From assembly GCF_048565625.1 (NCBI RefSeq), contig NZ_JBLZUR010000002.1, forward strand, positions 2,914,001 to 2,978,000: 64,000 nt of DNA, in the 5' to 3' direction. Positions 42,413 to 51,983 of the stretch are shown piece by piece. The notes beneath the pieces were generated by a model. It did not search any database and was not told the DNA's origin. It saw only the letters and a list, made by a program, of their open reading frames with translations. Position 1 is the stretch's first letter. Each line of letters starts with the position of its first letter. This stretch comes from JBLZUR01 sp048565625 (GTDB taxonomy: Bacteria > Pseudomonadota > Alphaproteobacteria > Sphingomonadales > Sphingomonadaceae). Position numbers and translations under genes: made by a program.

Positions 42413-43696
42413 TCAGCCGTCCGATAGACGCTCGATGTCCGCGCCGACAGCCCGCAGCTTCTCCTCCAGCCGCTCATAGCCTCGGTCGAGATGGTAGATG
42501 CGTGAGACCTCCGTCCGGCCTTCCGCGGCCAGACCCGCCAAAACCAGGCTCATCGACGCGCGAAGGTCGGTGGCCATCACCTGTGCGCCGACCAGTCCCT
42601 CGACACCCTTGACCACTGCGGAGCGGCCGCGCACCTGGATGTCCGCGCCCATGCGCGCCAGTTCGGGTACATGCATGTAGCGGTTCTCGAAGATGGTCTC
42701 CGTGAGAACGCTCGCTCCGCTCGCAAGGGTCAGCATGGCCATGAACTGCGCCTGCATGTCGGTCGGAAAACCGGGATGCGGCGCTGTCGAGAGCGTGAGC
42801 GGTTTCAAGCCGTCAGTGGCGCAAACACGCAGGCCCTTCGCCTCCTCGGAGACAGTTACCCCAGCCTCGGCCAAAGCAGCCAGCATCGCCGCCATCTCTG
42901 CGACTGGCGCGCCGCCAAGCACCAGATCACCGCCGGTGATAGCGGCGGCACAAGCATAGCTGCCCGCCTCGATGCGATCCGGCATGACGCTGTAGGTCGC
43001 ACCGTGAAGGCTCGCCTGACCTTCGACCACCAGCCGTTCGCTGCCGATTCCATCGATTTTGGCACCCATCGCAACTAGGCAGTTGGCCAAGTCGCTGATC
43101 TCGGGCTCTCGCGCCGCATTGTCGATGATACTAGTGCCGCGGCAGAGGGCCGCCGCCATCAGCGCGTTCTCGGTCGCTCCGACCGATACGGTCGGGAAGA
43201 TCACATGCCCCCCCGGCAGGCCACCTTCGGGGGCGGTCGCCTTGACGTAGCCGGCGGCGAGCTCAATCTCGGCGCCGAGCGCTTCCAGAGCCTTCAGGTG
43301 GAGGTCTATCGGACGGTTGCCGATTGCGCAGCCCCCCGGAAGCGAGACGGTCGCCTCGCCCGCACGCGCCACCAGCGGCCCCAGCACCAGGATCGAGGCG
43401 CGCATCTTGCGCACGACGTCATACGGCGCGACCGTCGACGCCAGATCGGCGGCTGTCAGCGTCATCACCCGGCCGTAATCCTCCGGCTTCGCCCCTGCGA
43501 CTGCCGTCGACACACCAAGTTCGTTCAGAAGATGACCGAAGCTGTCGACGTCGGCCAAGCGCGGCAGGTTGCGTAGAGTGAGCGGCTCAGCGGTCAAGAG
43601 TGCGCAGGGCAGCAAGGTCAGGGCTGCGTTCTTTGCTCCGGAAATCGGCACGAAGCCTGACAGGCGGTGTCCGCCATTGATGACAATGCGATCCAT
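42413..43696 (-). CDS. murA: UDP-N-acetylglucosamine 1-carboxyvinyltransferase
   Basis: MurA transfers enolpyruvate from PEP to UDP-GlcNAc, the first committed step of peptidoglycan synthesis. The 427-residue protein has the start MDRIVINGGHRLSGFVPISGAKNAAL (with K22/N23 equivalents), VVRKMRASILVLGPLVAR, and the catalytic cysteine loop PGGCAIGNRPIDLHL (Cys about residue 120). The presence of Cys here predicts fosfomycin sensitivity at the target. EAGSYACAAAITGG, HPGFPTDMQAQFMA and DLRASMSLVLAGLAAEG are also family motifs. It is monocistronic in appearance. Confidence 0.97.
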   Translation of the reverse strand: MDRIVINGGHRLSGFVPISGAKNAALTLLPCALLTAEPLTLRNLPRLADVDSFGHLLNELGVSTAVAGAKPEDYGRVMTLTAADLASTVAPYDVVRKMRASILVLGPLVARAGEATVSLPGGCAIGNRPIDLHLKALEALGAEIELAAGYVKATAPEGGLPGGHVIFPTVSVGATENALMAAALCRGTSIIDNAAREPEISDLANCLVAMGAKIDGIGSERLVVEGQASLHGATYSVMPDRIEAGSYACAAAITGGDLVLGGAPVAEMAAMLAALAEAGVTVSEEAKGLRVCATDGLKPLTLSTAPHPGFPTDMQAQFMAMLTLASGASVLTETIFENRYMHVPELARMGADIQVRGRSAVVKGVEGLVGAQVMATDLRASMSLVLAGLAAEGRTEVSRIYHLDRGYERLEEKLRAVGADIERLSDG

Positions 43697-43843
43697 TGGC
43701 GGCTTCTACCCCGGCCTGTGCGTCAGGCAAGCGCTCCGGCACGTCTAAAAAGGCAGGGGGAGCCTTGTGTCGGGTTGATCGTTGTTAAAGCGTTCTAATC
43801 ACGGACGTTCTAGGAAAGGCGTTGGGGCAAAAACGGAACCTAC

Positions 43844-44584
43844 ATGTCTTCGCGTGAAAGTTGCTTGGCCGACAGGCTGGACATCGCCTTCGGTCTTTCC
43901 GGTGACGAGCGCGCGGTCCTGACGGCATGGGAGCAATCACCACGTCAGTGCCGGCGCGGATCGGTGATCCGTAGAGAACGCGAACGGTCGGACGACCTGT
44001 ACATCGTTAGGCAGGGTTGGCTGTTCAGTTCCATCTTCCTGGACTCGGGAAAGCGCCAGATCCTACGGTTTCATTTCCCCGGCGACCTGGTCGGCTTAGG
44101 CAGCGGCGCGCTTGAGGAGGCTGCGGAGACGCTGGTCGCCGTCACCGATGTAGAACTCTGCGTCGTCAGCCGTTCTCTGGTGCGCAGCCTCTTCGCCGAT
44201 CAGCCGCGACTGGCGGCGATGTTCTTCATCCTAGCGCAGGCGGATCACGTTGCCCTGGCGGATCGGCTGGCTTCCGTTGGGCAGATGACGGCCAAGGCGC
44301 GCGTGGCCGGGGTGTTGGCCGACATCCTCATCCGGTCCCGTGTGCTGGACAGTGGAATCACCGACACCTTCCTGCTCGGGCTGACCCAAGAGGAGATCGG
44401 CGATGCAACAGGCCTGACTGGGGTGCACGTCAATCGGATGATCCGCAGCCTCGTCGAGGAAGGTGTGATCGCCCGCGCGCAGGGTAATGTCCGCGTGCTC
44501 AACGAGCGGCGGCTGATCGAACTTGCCAACTACACCGATCGTTCGGCCGAGATCGACAAGAGCTGGCTGCCCCCGGCTCGCTGA
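43844..44584 (+). CDS. Crp/Fnr-family transcription regulator without an Fe-S cluster
   Basis: A 246-residue regulator. The cyclic-nucleotide-type beta-barrel has RRGSVIRRERERSDDLYIVRQGWLFSSIFLDSGKRQILRFHFPGDLVGL. A long dimerisation helix follows, then the DNA-binding helix-turn-helix LTQEEIGDATGLTGVHVNRMIRSL. There is only one N-terminal cysteine (Cys7), so it cannot hold an FNR 4Fe-4S cluster, and the cAMP-binding phosphate cassette is not clear. Its signal is therefore unknown. Upstream at about 43779 TTGATCGTTGTTAA matches the FNR box TTGAT-N4-ATCAA at 8 of 10 positions, hinting at autoregulation. Confidence 0.9.
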   Translation: MSSRESCLADRLDIAFGLSGDERAVLTAWEQSPRQCRRGSVIRRERERSDDLYIVRQGWLFSSIFLDSGKRQILRFHFPGDLVGLGSGALEEAAETLVAVTDVELCVVSRSLVRSLFADQPRLAAMFFILAQADHVALADRLASVGQMTAKARVAGVLADILIRSRVLDSGITDTFLLGLTQEEIGDATGLTGVHVNRMIRSLVEEGVIARAQGNVRVLNERRLIELANYTDRSAEIDKSWLPPAR

Positions 44585-44591
44585 GGAACGA

Positions 44592-44915
44592 TCAGGCCTT
44601 TTCCAGCGTGCATTGGAGTGGATGCTGGTTCTGCCGGGCAAAATCCACGACCTGGCTGACCTTGGTCTCGGCGACCTCGTAGCTGAAGATGCCGCAGACA
44701 CCCACACCCTTCTGGTGGACGTGGAGCATCACGCGGGTAGCGTCCTCAATGCTCATCTTGAAGAAGCGCTGCAGGCAAAGAACGACAAACTCCATCGGCG
44801 TGTAGTCGTCGTTCAGCATCAACACCTTGTAAGGTGAAGGCTTCTTCGTGCGCGTCCGTGTGCGGGTGGCGACACCCAGGCCGGTATCGCCATCATCGCC
44901 GTTTGCGCCGGCCAT
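44592..44915 (-). CDS. clpS: ATP-dependent Clp protease adaptor ClpS
   Basis: The product has 107 residues. A disordered N-terminus (DDGDTGLGVATRTRTRTKKPSPYKV) leads to the ClpS core: VLMLNDDYTPMEFVVLCLQRFF, then ATRVMLHVHQKGVGVCGIFSYEVAETKVSQV. The Asn-Asp-Asp, the Met and the His form the N-degron pocket. ClpS delivers N-end-rule substrates to ClpAP. It lies on its own after the phasin terminator; clpA is not adjacent in the window (the next gene downstream is the convergent Crp/Fnr gene). Confidence 0.95.
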   Translation of the reverse strand: MAGANGDDGDTGLGVATRTRTRTKKPSPYKVLMLNDDYTPMEFVVLCLQRFFKMSIEDATRVMLHVHQKGVGVCGIFSYEVAETKVSQVVDFARQNQHPLQCTLEKA

Positions 44916-45009
44916 CGCCGTCGCGTTCGATGAGAGTCACCTTGTCCATGTGTATCGAGAATATGGCATGGCGAGGCGGGAGGGCAAGGCGTCGGCGCCG
45001 GCGGCATGC

Positions 45010-45036
45010 AAAAAGGCGGCGGATCACTCCGCCGCC
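45010..45036 (-). terminator. Rho-independent terminator of the phasin gene
   Basis: On the minus strand, the 9-bp stem GGCGGCGGA / TCCGCCGCC (45015-45023 with 45028-45036, four-base loop) is followed by five T (plus-strand A at 45010-45014). It lies 24 bp after the phasin stop and separates phaP from clpS. Confidence 0.88.
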
Positions 45037-45059
45037 CTCCGCTATGGCATTGCCGCCGA

Positions 45060-45725
45060 TCAGTAGACCGCGGTGCGGACCTTGTCGGAAGCAAGCTGGA
45101 TACGGCCAGAGATCGGCTCGAACACGTCGCTCACGAGCTTGATGTACGCTTCGCTGACCTTCGAGGCTTCGGCGACCGCGGAGTCGAAGCTGGTCTTCGC
45201 ATACTCGCTCTGCAGCTGCAGCAGCTCGGACGGCGACTTCGCCGCGGCGAAGGATTTGAAGGCGGCAGATGCGGTCTCGAAGCTGGTGCGGCCGTAGCTT
45301 GCGACATCCTGCAGAATGGCCTCGGTACCCTTGGCGGCGGCGCGGCCGGAGGCGACGAACGCCTCGACGTTGCCGCGCGTCAGCTCGGTCGCATCTTCGA
45401 AAGCCTTGGTGCTCTTCTCGAAGGCACCCTTTGCCTTGGTGGTCGCGTCCTCGAACAACGCCTTCACCTTCTCGGTGCCGAGTTCGGGGGCGTAGGAGAT
45501 GTTTTCTGCTGCACTGGCCATGTCGTCTGCTCCTGCTGAAGGCGTGGCGTCCGCCACCGTCTGTTCATCGCTCACCGGGGCTTCCATTATCGCCACCGGC
45601 TGAATCGTAGGGAGGATGGCGTCACCAGCCTGGATCACGGGCGGAAGCGCCTCATCATCCACGATCGGCGCCGCCACCTTCTTGCTCGCACGCGGTGCGG
45701 CCTTGACTAGAACAGGCTTGGCCAT
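45060..45725 (-). CDS. Phasin family protein (PHA granule-associated)
   Basis: A 221-residue protein from ATG 45725 with AGGAG upstream. The first 90 residues are Pro/Ala/Val-rich and unstructured. The rest is a long amphipathic coil with DATTKAKGAFEKSTKAFEDATELTRGNVEAFVASGRAAAKGTEAIL, matching phasin_2. Phasins coat polyhydroxyalkanoate granules and adjust their size and number. It follows phaC on the same strand across about 88 bp and is a natural partner of it. A terminator at 45010 ends the transcript. Confidence 0.9.
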   Translation of the reverse strand: MAKPVLVKAAPRASKKVAAPIVDDEALPPVIQAGDAILPTIQPVAIMEAPVSDEQTVADATPSAGADDMASAAENISYAPELGTEKVKALFEDATTKAKGAFEKSTKAFEDATELTRGNVEAFVASGRAAAKGTEAILQDVASYGRTSFETASAAFKSFAAAKSPSELLQLQSEYAKTSFDSAVAEASKVSEAYIKLVSDVFEPISGRIQLASDKVRTAVY

Positions 45726-45813
45726 CCACACGCTCCTCATTGCTGCACTGCACAATAAGGAAATCTCGCCCGAATTGCAAGCGCGTATACCGCGCCGCAA
45801 CAGAGTAGCGCGA

Positions 45814-47592
45814 TTAGCGCGTGCGAACATATCTGCCAGGCGCATCCTCTATCGCCGGCAGTTCACCTTTGCCCGGAATCCGCGCTTTTTTGGCACTCAC
45901 CCTCTTGGGCGAACCGGACGAGAGCCATTCGAGCCAGTTCGGCCACCAGCTGCCCTTTGTTTCAGTCGCCGACGCTATGAAGGCCTCGAGCGAATCGGCG
46001 GGTTCGGAGCTGGTCCAGTACTGGTACTTGCCCGAGTCGGGCGGGTTCACCACCCCGGCGATGTGGCCGGAACCCGCGAGAACGAACCGCATAGGCCCGG
46101 TGAAATGATCCAGCATCTTCCAGACGCTCGCCGCCGGCGCGATGTGATCGTCGCGCCCGGCCTGGATGTAGGATGGCGTCTTCACCTTCGACAGGTCGAT
46201 CGGCACGCCCAATACCGTGACGGCCCCGGCTGAGACCAGCTTGTTGTCGCGATACAGATCCTCAAGGTAGCTCTTGTGCCAGCGCGCGGGCAGGTTGGTG
46301 ACGTCGCTGTTCCAGTGGAGCAGATCGAAGGGAAGGTAATCCGCCCCCAGCAGGTAGTTGTTGACGACGTAGTTCCAGATCAACTCGCGTCCGCGGAGCA
46401 GGTTGAAGGTCGCGGCCATGAAGCGGCCATCGAGGAAGCCACCCTGTGCGGACAGCGTGTCTATGAGCTTCAGCTGTTCGTCACCGACGAAGAGGTTGAG
46501 ATCGCCCGACTGGGAGAAGTCGATCTGAGCGGTGAAGAAGGTGGCGGTGGCGACGCGCGCGGCCTGACCTCGCGCCTCCAACACTGCCAGGGTGGCGGCG
46601 AGTGTCGTACCCGAGACACAGTATCCGATCGCATGCACCCCCTCGACGCCGAGCAGCTTCCGGATGGTGTCGACCGCGTCGATCTGCGCCGCGACGTAAT
46701 CGTCCCATGTGACATCCGCCATCGTTTCGTCCGCCGAGCGCCACGACACCATGAACACGGTCAGGCCGTTCTCCACGGCCCAGCGCACGAAGCTCTTCTT
46801 CGGGCCGAGATCGAGGATGTAGAAACGATTGATCCAGGGCGGGAAAATCACCACCGGCGTCTCGAACACCTGTGGGGTCACGGGATCATATTGGATCAGC
46901 TGGTAGAGCGGGGTCTCGTGGATGACCTTGCCGGGGGTGGCTGCGATGTTGCGGCCAAGCTCGAATGCGGCCGAGTCGGTTTGGGTCAGCTGTCCCCGAC
47001 CGAGATCGGCCAGCATACGTTCGAGACCGGTCAGCAGGTTCTGGCCCCGCGTCTCCAAGGTGCGGGCGAGAACCTGCGGATTGGTGAGCGGAAAGTTCGA
47101 AGGGGATAGCGCGTCGAGCGCGGCTTGCGCGACAAAGCGGAGGCGATCTCGCTGACGGGGATCGTCCGTCTCGAACGCATCGACGCCGTTCAACAGGTGC
47201 TGCGCGACCATAGCGTAGGTCTGGTGAATCAACGCGAAGAGCGGGTTGTCCTGCCACTCGGCAGCCGCGAATCGCGGATCGGGCCGCGTGGTCGCTGTGG
47301 CGGCCGCAGATGGCGTCAGCGTTCCCGGCGCCATGAAGCCCTGCCAGAGGCGGATGGAGTCGCGCCAGAAGTCCGCCTGTACTTGGCCGAGCTTGGCCGC
47401 GTCGGCATGCGGTATGGCCAGGCCTTCAGGGAAAGACGGAAAGAGCGGGGGATTGGTCGCGCGTTGACCCGCGAACTCCATCATCAGCTGCTGGGCGCGG
47501 CCGATGACCCAGGTCCAGTGCTGCATCTCCTCCAGGCTGGGGAGCGCCGTCGCGACGCTGGCAGGCTTCTGATCGTCTTCGGCCATGACCAT
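45814..47592 (-). CDS. phaC: Class I poly(3-hydroxyalkanoate) synthase
   Basis: PhaC polymerises hydroxyacyl-CoA into PHA. About 592 residues from ATG 47592 or 47586; the start is not fixed by a clear ribosome site. The N-terminal domain has PLFALIHQTYAMVAQHLLNGV. The alpha/beta hydrolase core carries IFPPWINRFYILDLGPKKSFVRWAVENG, the lipase-like box GYCVSGTT with the catalytic Cys (about residue 325), the Asp in IQAGRDDHIAP, and the His in GSGHIAGVVNPP. The first three features and the single-polypeptide length indicate class I. It diverges from the aminotransferase gene. Confidence 0.95.
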   Translation of the reverse strand: MVMAEDDQKPASVATALPSLEEMQHWTWVIGRAQQLMMEFAGQRATNPPLFPSFPEGLAIPHADAAKLGQVQADFWRDSIRLWQGFMAPGTLTPSAAATATTRPDPRFAAAEWQDNPLFALIHQTYAMVAQHLLNGVDAFETDDPRQRDRLRFVAQAALDALSPSNFPLTNPQVLARTLETRGQNLLTGLERMLADLGRGQLTQTDSAAFELGRNIAATPGKVIHETPLYQLIQYDPVTPQVFETPVVIFPPWINRFYILDLGPKKSFVRWAVENGLTVFMVSWRSADETMADVTWDDYVAAQIDAVDTIRKLLGVEGVHAIGYCVSGTTLAATLAVLEARGQAARVATATFFTAQIDFSQSGDLNLFVGDEQLKLIDTLSAQGGFLDGRFMAATFNLLRGRELIWNYVVNNYLLGADYLPFDLLHWNSDVTNLPARWHKSYLEDLYRDNKLVSAGAVTVLGVPIDLSKVKTPSYIQAGRDDHIAPAASVWKMLDHFTGPMRFVLAGSGHIAGVVNPPDSGKYQYWTSSEPADSLEAFIASATETKGSWWPNWLEWLSSGSPKRVSAKKARIPGKGELPAIEDAPGRYVRTR

Positions 47593-47720
47593 CCGTTTCT
47601 GCATCCCCCGCTGACAAGCGGTGGAATTGCGCCCATAGAGCAGGCGTCGCCCCGTTATGGGCGATGAGATTTCGGCCGCCAAGCCGCGAAAACCTCAAGA
47701 GGACCAGCACAGAGGACGAT

Positions 47721-48932
47721 ATGTCAGACGAGTTCTACCGCATCCGACGCCTGCCCCCCTACATCATCGCCGAAGTTAACGCGATGCGGGCAGCGGCGCG
47801 CGCGGCGGGCGAGGACATCATCGACCTTGGCATGGGCAACCCGGATCTGCCGCCACCCTCCCACGTAATCGCCAAGCTGATCGAGGTGGCGCAGAAGCCG
47901 GACGCGCATGGTTATTCAGCCTCGGCCGGGATCCCCGGGCTCCGGCGCGCGCAGGCGGGCTATTACGCCCGGCGCTTCGGCGTGGAGCTCGATCCGCAGA
48001 GCGAGGTCGTCGTAACCATGGGATCGAAGGAGGGGCTTGCGAGCCTCGCCACCGCGATTACCGCGCCCGGCGATGTCGTGCTTGCACCGAACCCGTCTTA
48101 CCCGATCCACACCTTCGGCTTCATCATTGCCGGCGCGACGATCCGGGCGGTGCCGACCACGCCGGACGAACGCTATTTCGAGAGCTTGGAGCGGGCGATG
48201 GCGTTCACGGTGCCGCGGCCTTCCATTCTCGTCGTGAACTATCCTTCGAATCCTACAGCCGAGACGGTGGGCATCGCGTTCTACGAGCGGCTGGTCGCCT
48301 GGGCGCGGGAGAACAAGGTCTGGATCATCTCCGACCTCGCCTATTCCGAGCTGTACTATGACGGGAAGCCGACCGTCTCGATCCTGCAGGTGAAGGGCGC
48401 GAAGGACGTTGCGATCGAGTTCACGTCCTTGTCCAAGACCTTCTCCATGGCGGGCTGGCGGATCGGCTTCGCGGTCGGCAACAAGAAGCTGATCGCGGCG
48501 ATGACGCGGGTGAAGTCGTATCTCGATTACGGTGCGTTCACCCCGATCCAGGCGGCCGCCTGCGCCGCGCTGAACGGTCCTCAGGACATCGTCGAGCAGA
48601 ACCGACAGCTTTATCACAAACGCCGCGACGTGCTGGTCGAGAGCTTTGGGCGGAGCGGCTGGGACATCCCGCGTCCCTCGGCCTCGATGTTCGCCTGGGC
48701 ACCCTTACCGCCGGCGCTCGCCCACCTCGGCAGCCTTGAGTTTTCGAAGCAACTGCTGACCCATGCGAACGTGGCGGTCGCGCCGGGCGTCGGTTACGGC
48801 GAGAACGGCGAGGGTTTCGTCCGCATCGCGCTGGTCGAAAACGAGCACCGCATACGTCAAGCGGCACGCAACGTGAAGAAGTACCTGCAGTCGATGGGTG
48901 TCAACACGCCCGGCAAGACGGCGGCGGTCTGA
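47721..48932 (+). CDS. AlaC-like class I/II aminotransferase
   Basis: The product has 403 residues from ATG 47721 (MSDEFYRIRRLPPYIIAEVN). PLP-dependent fold type I: IIDLGMGNPDLPPPSHV, GYSASAGIPGLRRAQAGYY, NPSYPIHTFGFI, VVNYPSNPTAET, SDLAYSELYYDGKP and the PLP lysine in SLSKTFSMAGWRIGFAVGN. This matches AlaC (YfdZ), which makes alanine from pyruvate and glutamate; related enzymes act in lysine synthesis, so the substrate is not certain. The adjacent convergent gene is the methyltransferase (18 bp away). Confidence 0.92.
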   Translation: MSDEFYRIRRLPPYIIAEVNAMRAAARAAGEDIIDLGMGNPDLPPPSHVIAKLIEVAQKPDAHGYSASAGIPGLRRAQAGYYARRFGVELDPQSEVVVTMGSKEGLASLATAITAPGDVVLAPNPSYPIHTFGFIIAGATIRAVPTTPDERYFESLERAMAFTVPRPSILVVNYPSNPTAETVGIAFYERLVAWARENKVWIISDLAYSELYYDGKPTVSILQVKGAKDVAIEFTSLSKTFSMAGWRIGFAVGNKKLIAAMTRVKSYLDYGAFTPIQAAACAALNGPQDIVEQNRQLYHKRRDVLVESFGRSGWDIPRPSASMFAWAPLPPALAHLGSLEFSKQLLTHANVAVAPGVGYGENGEGFVRIALVENEHRIRQAARNVKKYLQSMGVNTPGKTAAV

Positions 48933-48950
48933 TCGCGACGGTGCGGGGGT

Positions 48951-49586
48951 TTACGCCGCCTCCCGCTCCTCCTTCCACGCCCAATAGAGCTGAGCCGGGG
49001 GAATGTTGATCAGTTCAAAGGCGTGGTCGATCTGCTCAAAATTGAGCGCGATGAAATCGCGGCATTTCGGGCTGAACTGATAGACGAGGAAGCCGCCACC
49101 GGGGCGGAGCGCCGCATAGGTCGCGTCCGATATGGCGGGACCGACGCCGGGCGGAAGCGTCGAGAAGGGGAGCCCCGACAGGATGTAGTCTGCGTGATCA
49201 AAGCCCTGTTCGGCAATGATCCGCTGCACGTCCGCTGCCGAACCCTCGACCGCGATGAAGCGGGGATCGGCGATCTCGTTACGCAGATAGTCGATGAAGT
49301 CCGGATTGGTGTCGATCGCGATCAGCACCGCATCGGGCGCGAGCTTGTCGAGAATCGGGCGGCAGAAGGTGCCAACGCCCGGACCATATTCTACGAACAG
49401 CTTCGTGTTCGCCCAGTCCACCGGCTTCAGCATGCGCTCGATCAGCGTCTTGGACGAGGGGATGACCGAGCCGACCATGACGGGGTGTCGGATGAAGCCC
49501 TTGAAGAACATCGAAAGCGGACCGGGCCGCTTGGCCGAGGCACCGTTGCGGATGCGCGGAGTGCGTTCGGCGGACGATGCGTTCAT
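48951..49586 (-). CDS. PmtA-like class I SAM-dependent methyltransferase
   Basis: A 211-residue methyltransferase. After a short basic N-terminus comes GPLSMFFKGFIRHPVMVGSVIPSS, the membrane-associating helix typical of phospholipid N-methyltransferase (PmtA), SAM motif I LFVEYGPGVGTFCRPIL, motif II AIDTNPDFIDYL, and DYILSGLPFSTLPPGVG. PmtA makes phosphatidylcholine or methylated PE intermediates. The family includes related proteins of unknown substrate, so the specific activity is an inference. Confidence 0.85.
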   Translation of the reverse strand: MNASSAERTPRIRNGASAKRPGPLSMFFKGFIRHPVMVGSVIPSSKTLIERMLKPVDWANTKLFVEYGPGVGTFCRPILDKLAPDAVLIAIDTNPDFIDYLRNEIADPRFIAVEGSAADVQRIIAEQGFDHADYILSGLPFSTLPPGVGPAISDATYAALRPGGGFLVYQFSPKCRDFIALNFEQIDHAFELINIPPAQLYWAWKEEREAA

Positions 49587-49691
49587 GAATGCTTCCCGTA
49601 ACAGATACGACTTAGCCCGTTCGCAAATGCGTCACGCAAACGCAAGGGCGGCACGCGGAACGCGAGGGTCCGCGCGCCGTTCCGTGGCGGA

Positions 49692-51983
49692 TCAGCGCTC
49701 GCCCTTTCCGCCCATGGCTGGGGCGACGAAGCCGATGGGATTGATCGACCGCGCGTCCTGCATCAACCGCGCCTCCATCTGCTGATACTCCTGCTCCATG
49801 TCGGCAGTGACGCTGGCGCGGGTTTCTTCGAGTGCGCTCTCGAAATGGTCCTGACCAACCTCCCGCACGTCGAGCGAGGAGCGCAGGGCGAAGAGACCGG
49901 CCCGCCGGACGAGATCCTCCAGATCAGCACCTGTAAATCGCTCCGTCCGCGATGCCAGAGCGTCAAGGTCCACATCCGAGGCCAGCGGCATGCGTGCGGT
50001 GTGAATGTCGAGGATGCGACGACGGCCCTTCCGATCGGGCACGGTGACGTAGATCAGTTCATCAAATCGGCCCGGGCGGAGGAGCGCCGGGTCGATCAGG
50101 TTCGGGCGGTTGGTGGCGCCGATAACAACCACCGATTGCAGTTCTTCCAGCCCGTCCATCTCCGCCAGGATGGTGTTCACCACCCGCTCGGTCACCTGCG
50201 GCTCGCCCATGCCGCCACCGCGTGCGGGAACGAGGCTGTCGAGCTCGTCGATGAAGATGACGGTCGGCGCGACCTGCCGGGCGCGGGCGAAGAGGCGGGC
50301 AATCTGCTGCTCGCTTTCACCGTACCATTTCGACAGGAGGTCGCTGGACTTGGTGGCGATGAAGTTCGCCTCCGCCTCCCGCGCGACCGCCTTGGCGAGG
50401 AGCGTCTTGCCGGTGCCTGGCGGGCCATAGAGGAGGAACCCCTTGGCGGGGCGAATGCCGAGGCGACGGAAGGCATCCGGGTTGCGCAAAGGCAATTCGA
50501 CGCCTTCCTTCAGCTTCTGCTGCGCCTCGTCGAGACCGCCGACATCGCCCCAGCCGACATTCGGCGCCTGGACCATGACCTCGCGCATCGCGGACGGCTG
50601 GACGCGCTTCAGGGCCGCCAAGAAGTCGTCGCGGGTGACGGACAGTTCCTCCAGCACCTCGGGCGGGATCGTCCGCTCGTCGAGGTTGATGCGGGGCATG
50701 ATCCGGCGCGTCGTTTCGATCGCCGCCTCGCGGGTAAGCGCGGCCAAGTCGGCACCGACGAAGCCATAGGTCGTGCGCGCCAGCTCATCGAGGTTGACGT
50801 CCTCGGCCAGCGGCATGCCGCGTGTGTGGATGCCGAGGATTTCGCGGCGACCACGCTCATCGGGCACGCCGACGATGATCTCGCGATCGAAGCGGCCGGG
50901 GCGGCGCAAGGCTTCATCGATCGCCTCGGGCCGGTTGGTCGCCGCGATAACGATCAGATTCGCCCGCGCCTCAAGGCCATCCATCAACGTCAGCAGCTGG
51001 GCAACGAGACGCTTCTCCGCCTCACCCTGGACCTGGCCGCGCTTCGGCGCGATCGAATCGATCTCGTCGATGAAGACGATCGAGGGGGCAGCGGCCGTCG
51101 CCTGCTCGAATACGTCGCGCAGCCGCTTCTCGCTCTCTCCATATGCCGAACCCATGATCTCGGGTCCAGCGATGTGGAAGAACTCGGCATCGCTCTCGTT
51201 CGCGACGGCCTTGGCCAGCCGGGTCTTGCCGGTGCCCGGCGGGCCATGGAGCAGGACGCCCTTGGGCGGATCGACGCCGAGGCGCTGGAACAGCTCGGGA
51301 TAGCGCAGGGGCAGTTCGACCATCTCGCGGAGCTGGTCGATGGTGTCGGCCATGCCGCCAAGATCGTCATAGGTCACGTCGGCGCGGCGGGCACCGATCG
51401 GCTCCTCATGCTCCGGCCGCAGCTCGACCTCGGTATCGCCATCGATATGGACGATGCCCTTCGGCAGGGTGGAGACAACGACGAGGCGGATTTCCTGAAG
51501 GGAATAGGCGGGACGGTTCAGCATCTGCCGCAGCTGCGGCGGCAGACCGTCCTGCGGCACGCGCTGTTGGCCGGTCGTGGCGACGATGTCGCCTGCTGTG
51601 ATGGGCTTCGCCGCGAAGCTGCGCTTCAAAGCCTGGCCTGACCCTTCGAGGCGGAGGTTCGCCTGAGCCGGCGCGAAGACGACCCGCTGCGCCGGACGGG
51701 ATTCCGCCTTACGGATTTCCACGAACTCGCCAGAGCCAACACCCGCATTGACGCGCTGGAGGCCGTCGAGACGAAGGATGTCCAGACCCTCATCCTCCGG
51801 GTAGGGCAGAACGGCACGGGCGGGTGTCGCGCGCTTGCCGACGATCTCGACCACGTCGCCCTCGGCAAGACCCAAGGCATTCATCGTAGCTCGGTTCAGG
51901 CGTGCAAGACCTCGTCCGCTGTCATCCGGCCGCGCATTGGCCACCTGCAGACGGCGTCCGCCGCCTTGTTCCTCGTCCGCCAT
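49692..51983 (-). CDS. CDC48/VAT-type tandem AAA+ ATPase
   Basis: A 763-residue protein in the archaeal VAT/CDC48 layout. The N-domain (about 1-190) has LARLNRATMNALGLAEGDVVEI and the double-psi barrel; then two AAA+ modules follow. D1 has Walker A GPPGTGKTRLAKAVANES (about 246), Walker B SIVFIDEIDSIAPKRGQVQGE and the arginine-finger region. D2 has GPPGTGKTLLAKAVA (about 520), FIDELDSLVPARGGG and LIYVTVPDRKGRRRIL. Such proteins unfold ubiquitin-independent protein targets with ATP. Bacterial copies are mostly in some alphaproteobacteria and actinobacteria. No protease or cofactor gene is adjacent. Confidence 0.93.
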   Translation of the reverse strand: MADEEQGGGRRLQVANARPDDSGRGLARLNRATMNALGLAEGDVVEIVGKRATPARAVLPYPEDEGLDILRLDGLQRVNAGVGSGEFVEIRKAESRPAQRVVFAPAQANLRLEGSGQALKRSFAAKPITAGDIVATTGQQRVPQDGLPPQLRQMLNRPAYSLQEIRLVVVSTLPKGIVHIDGDTEVELRPEHEEPIGARRADVTYDDLGGMADTIDQLREMVELPLRYPELFQRLGVDPPKGVLLHGPPGTGKTRLAKAVANESDAEFFHIAGPEIMGSAYGESEKRLRDVFEQATAAAPSIVFIDEIDSIAPKRGQVQGEAEKRLVAQLLTLMDGLEARANLIVIAATNRPEAIDEALRRPGRFDREIIVGVPDERGRREILGIHTRGMPLAEDVNLDELARTTYGFVGADLAALTREAAIETTRRIMPRINLDERTIPPEVLEELSVTRDDFLAALKRVQPSAMREVMVQAPNVGWGDVGGLDEAQQKLKEGVELPLRNPDAFRRLGIRPAKGFLLYGPPGTGKTLLAKAVAREAEANFIATKSSDLLSKWYGESEQQIARLFARARQVAPTVIFIDELDSLVPARGGGMGEPQVTERVVNTILAEMDGLEELQSVVVIGATNRPNLIDPALLRPGRFDELIYVTVPDRKGRRRILDIHTARMPLASDVDLDALASRTERFTGADLEDLVRRAGLFALRSSLDVREVGQDHFESALEETRASVTADMEQEYQQMEARLMQDARSINPIGFVAPAMGGKGER

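Noticed and set aside
43779..43792. A definite FNR box upstream of the Crp/Fnr gene
   Set aside because: Only 8 of 10 positions match, and the adjacent regulator lacks the Fe-S cysteines; left as a remark and not a feature.
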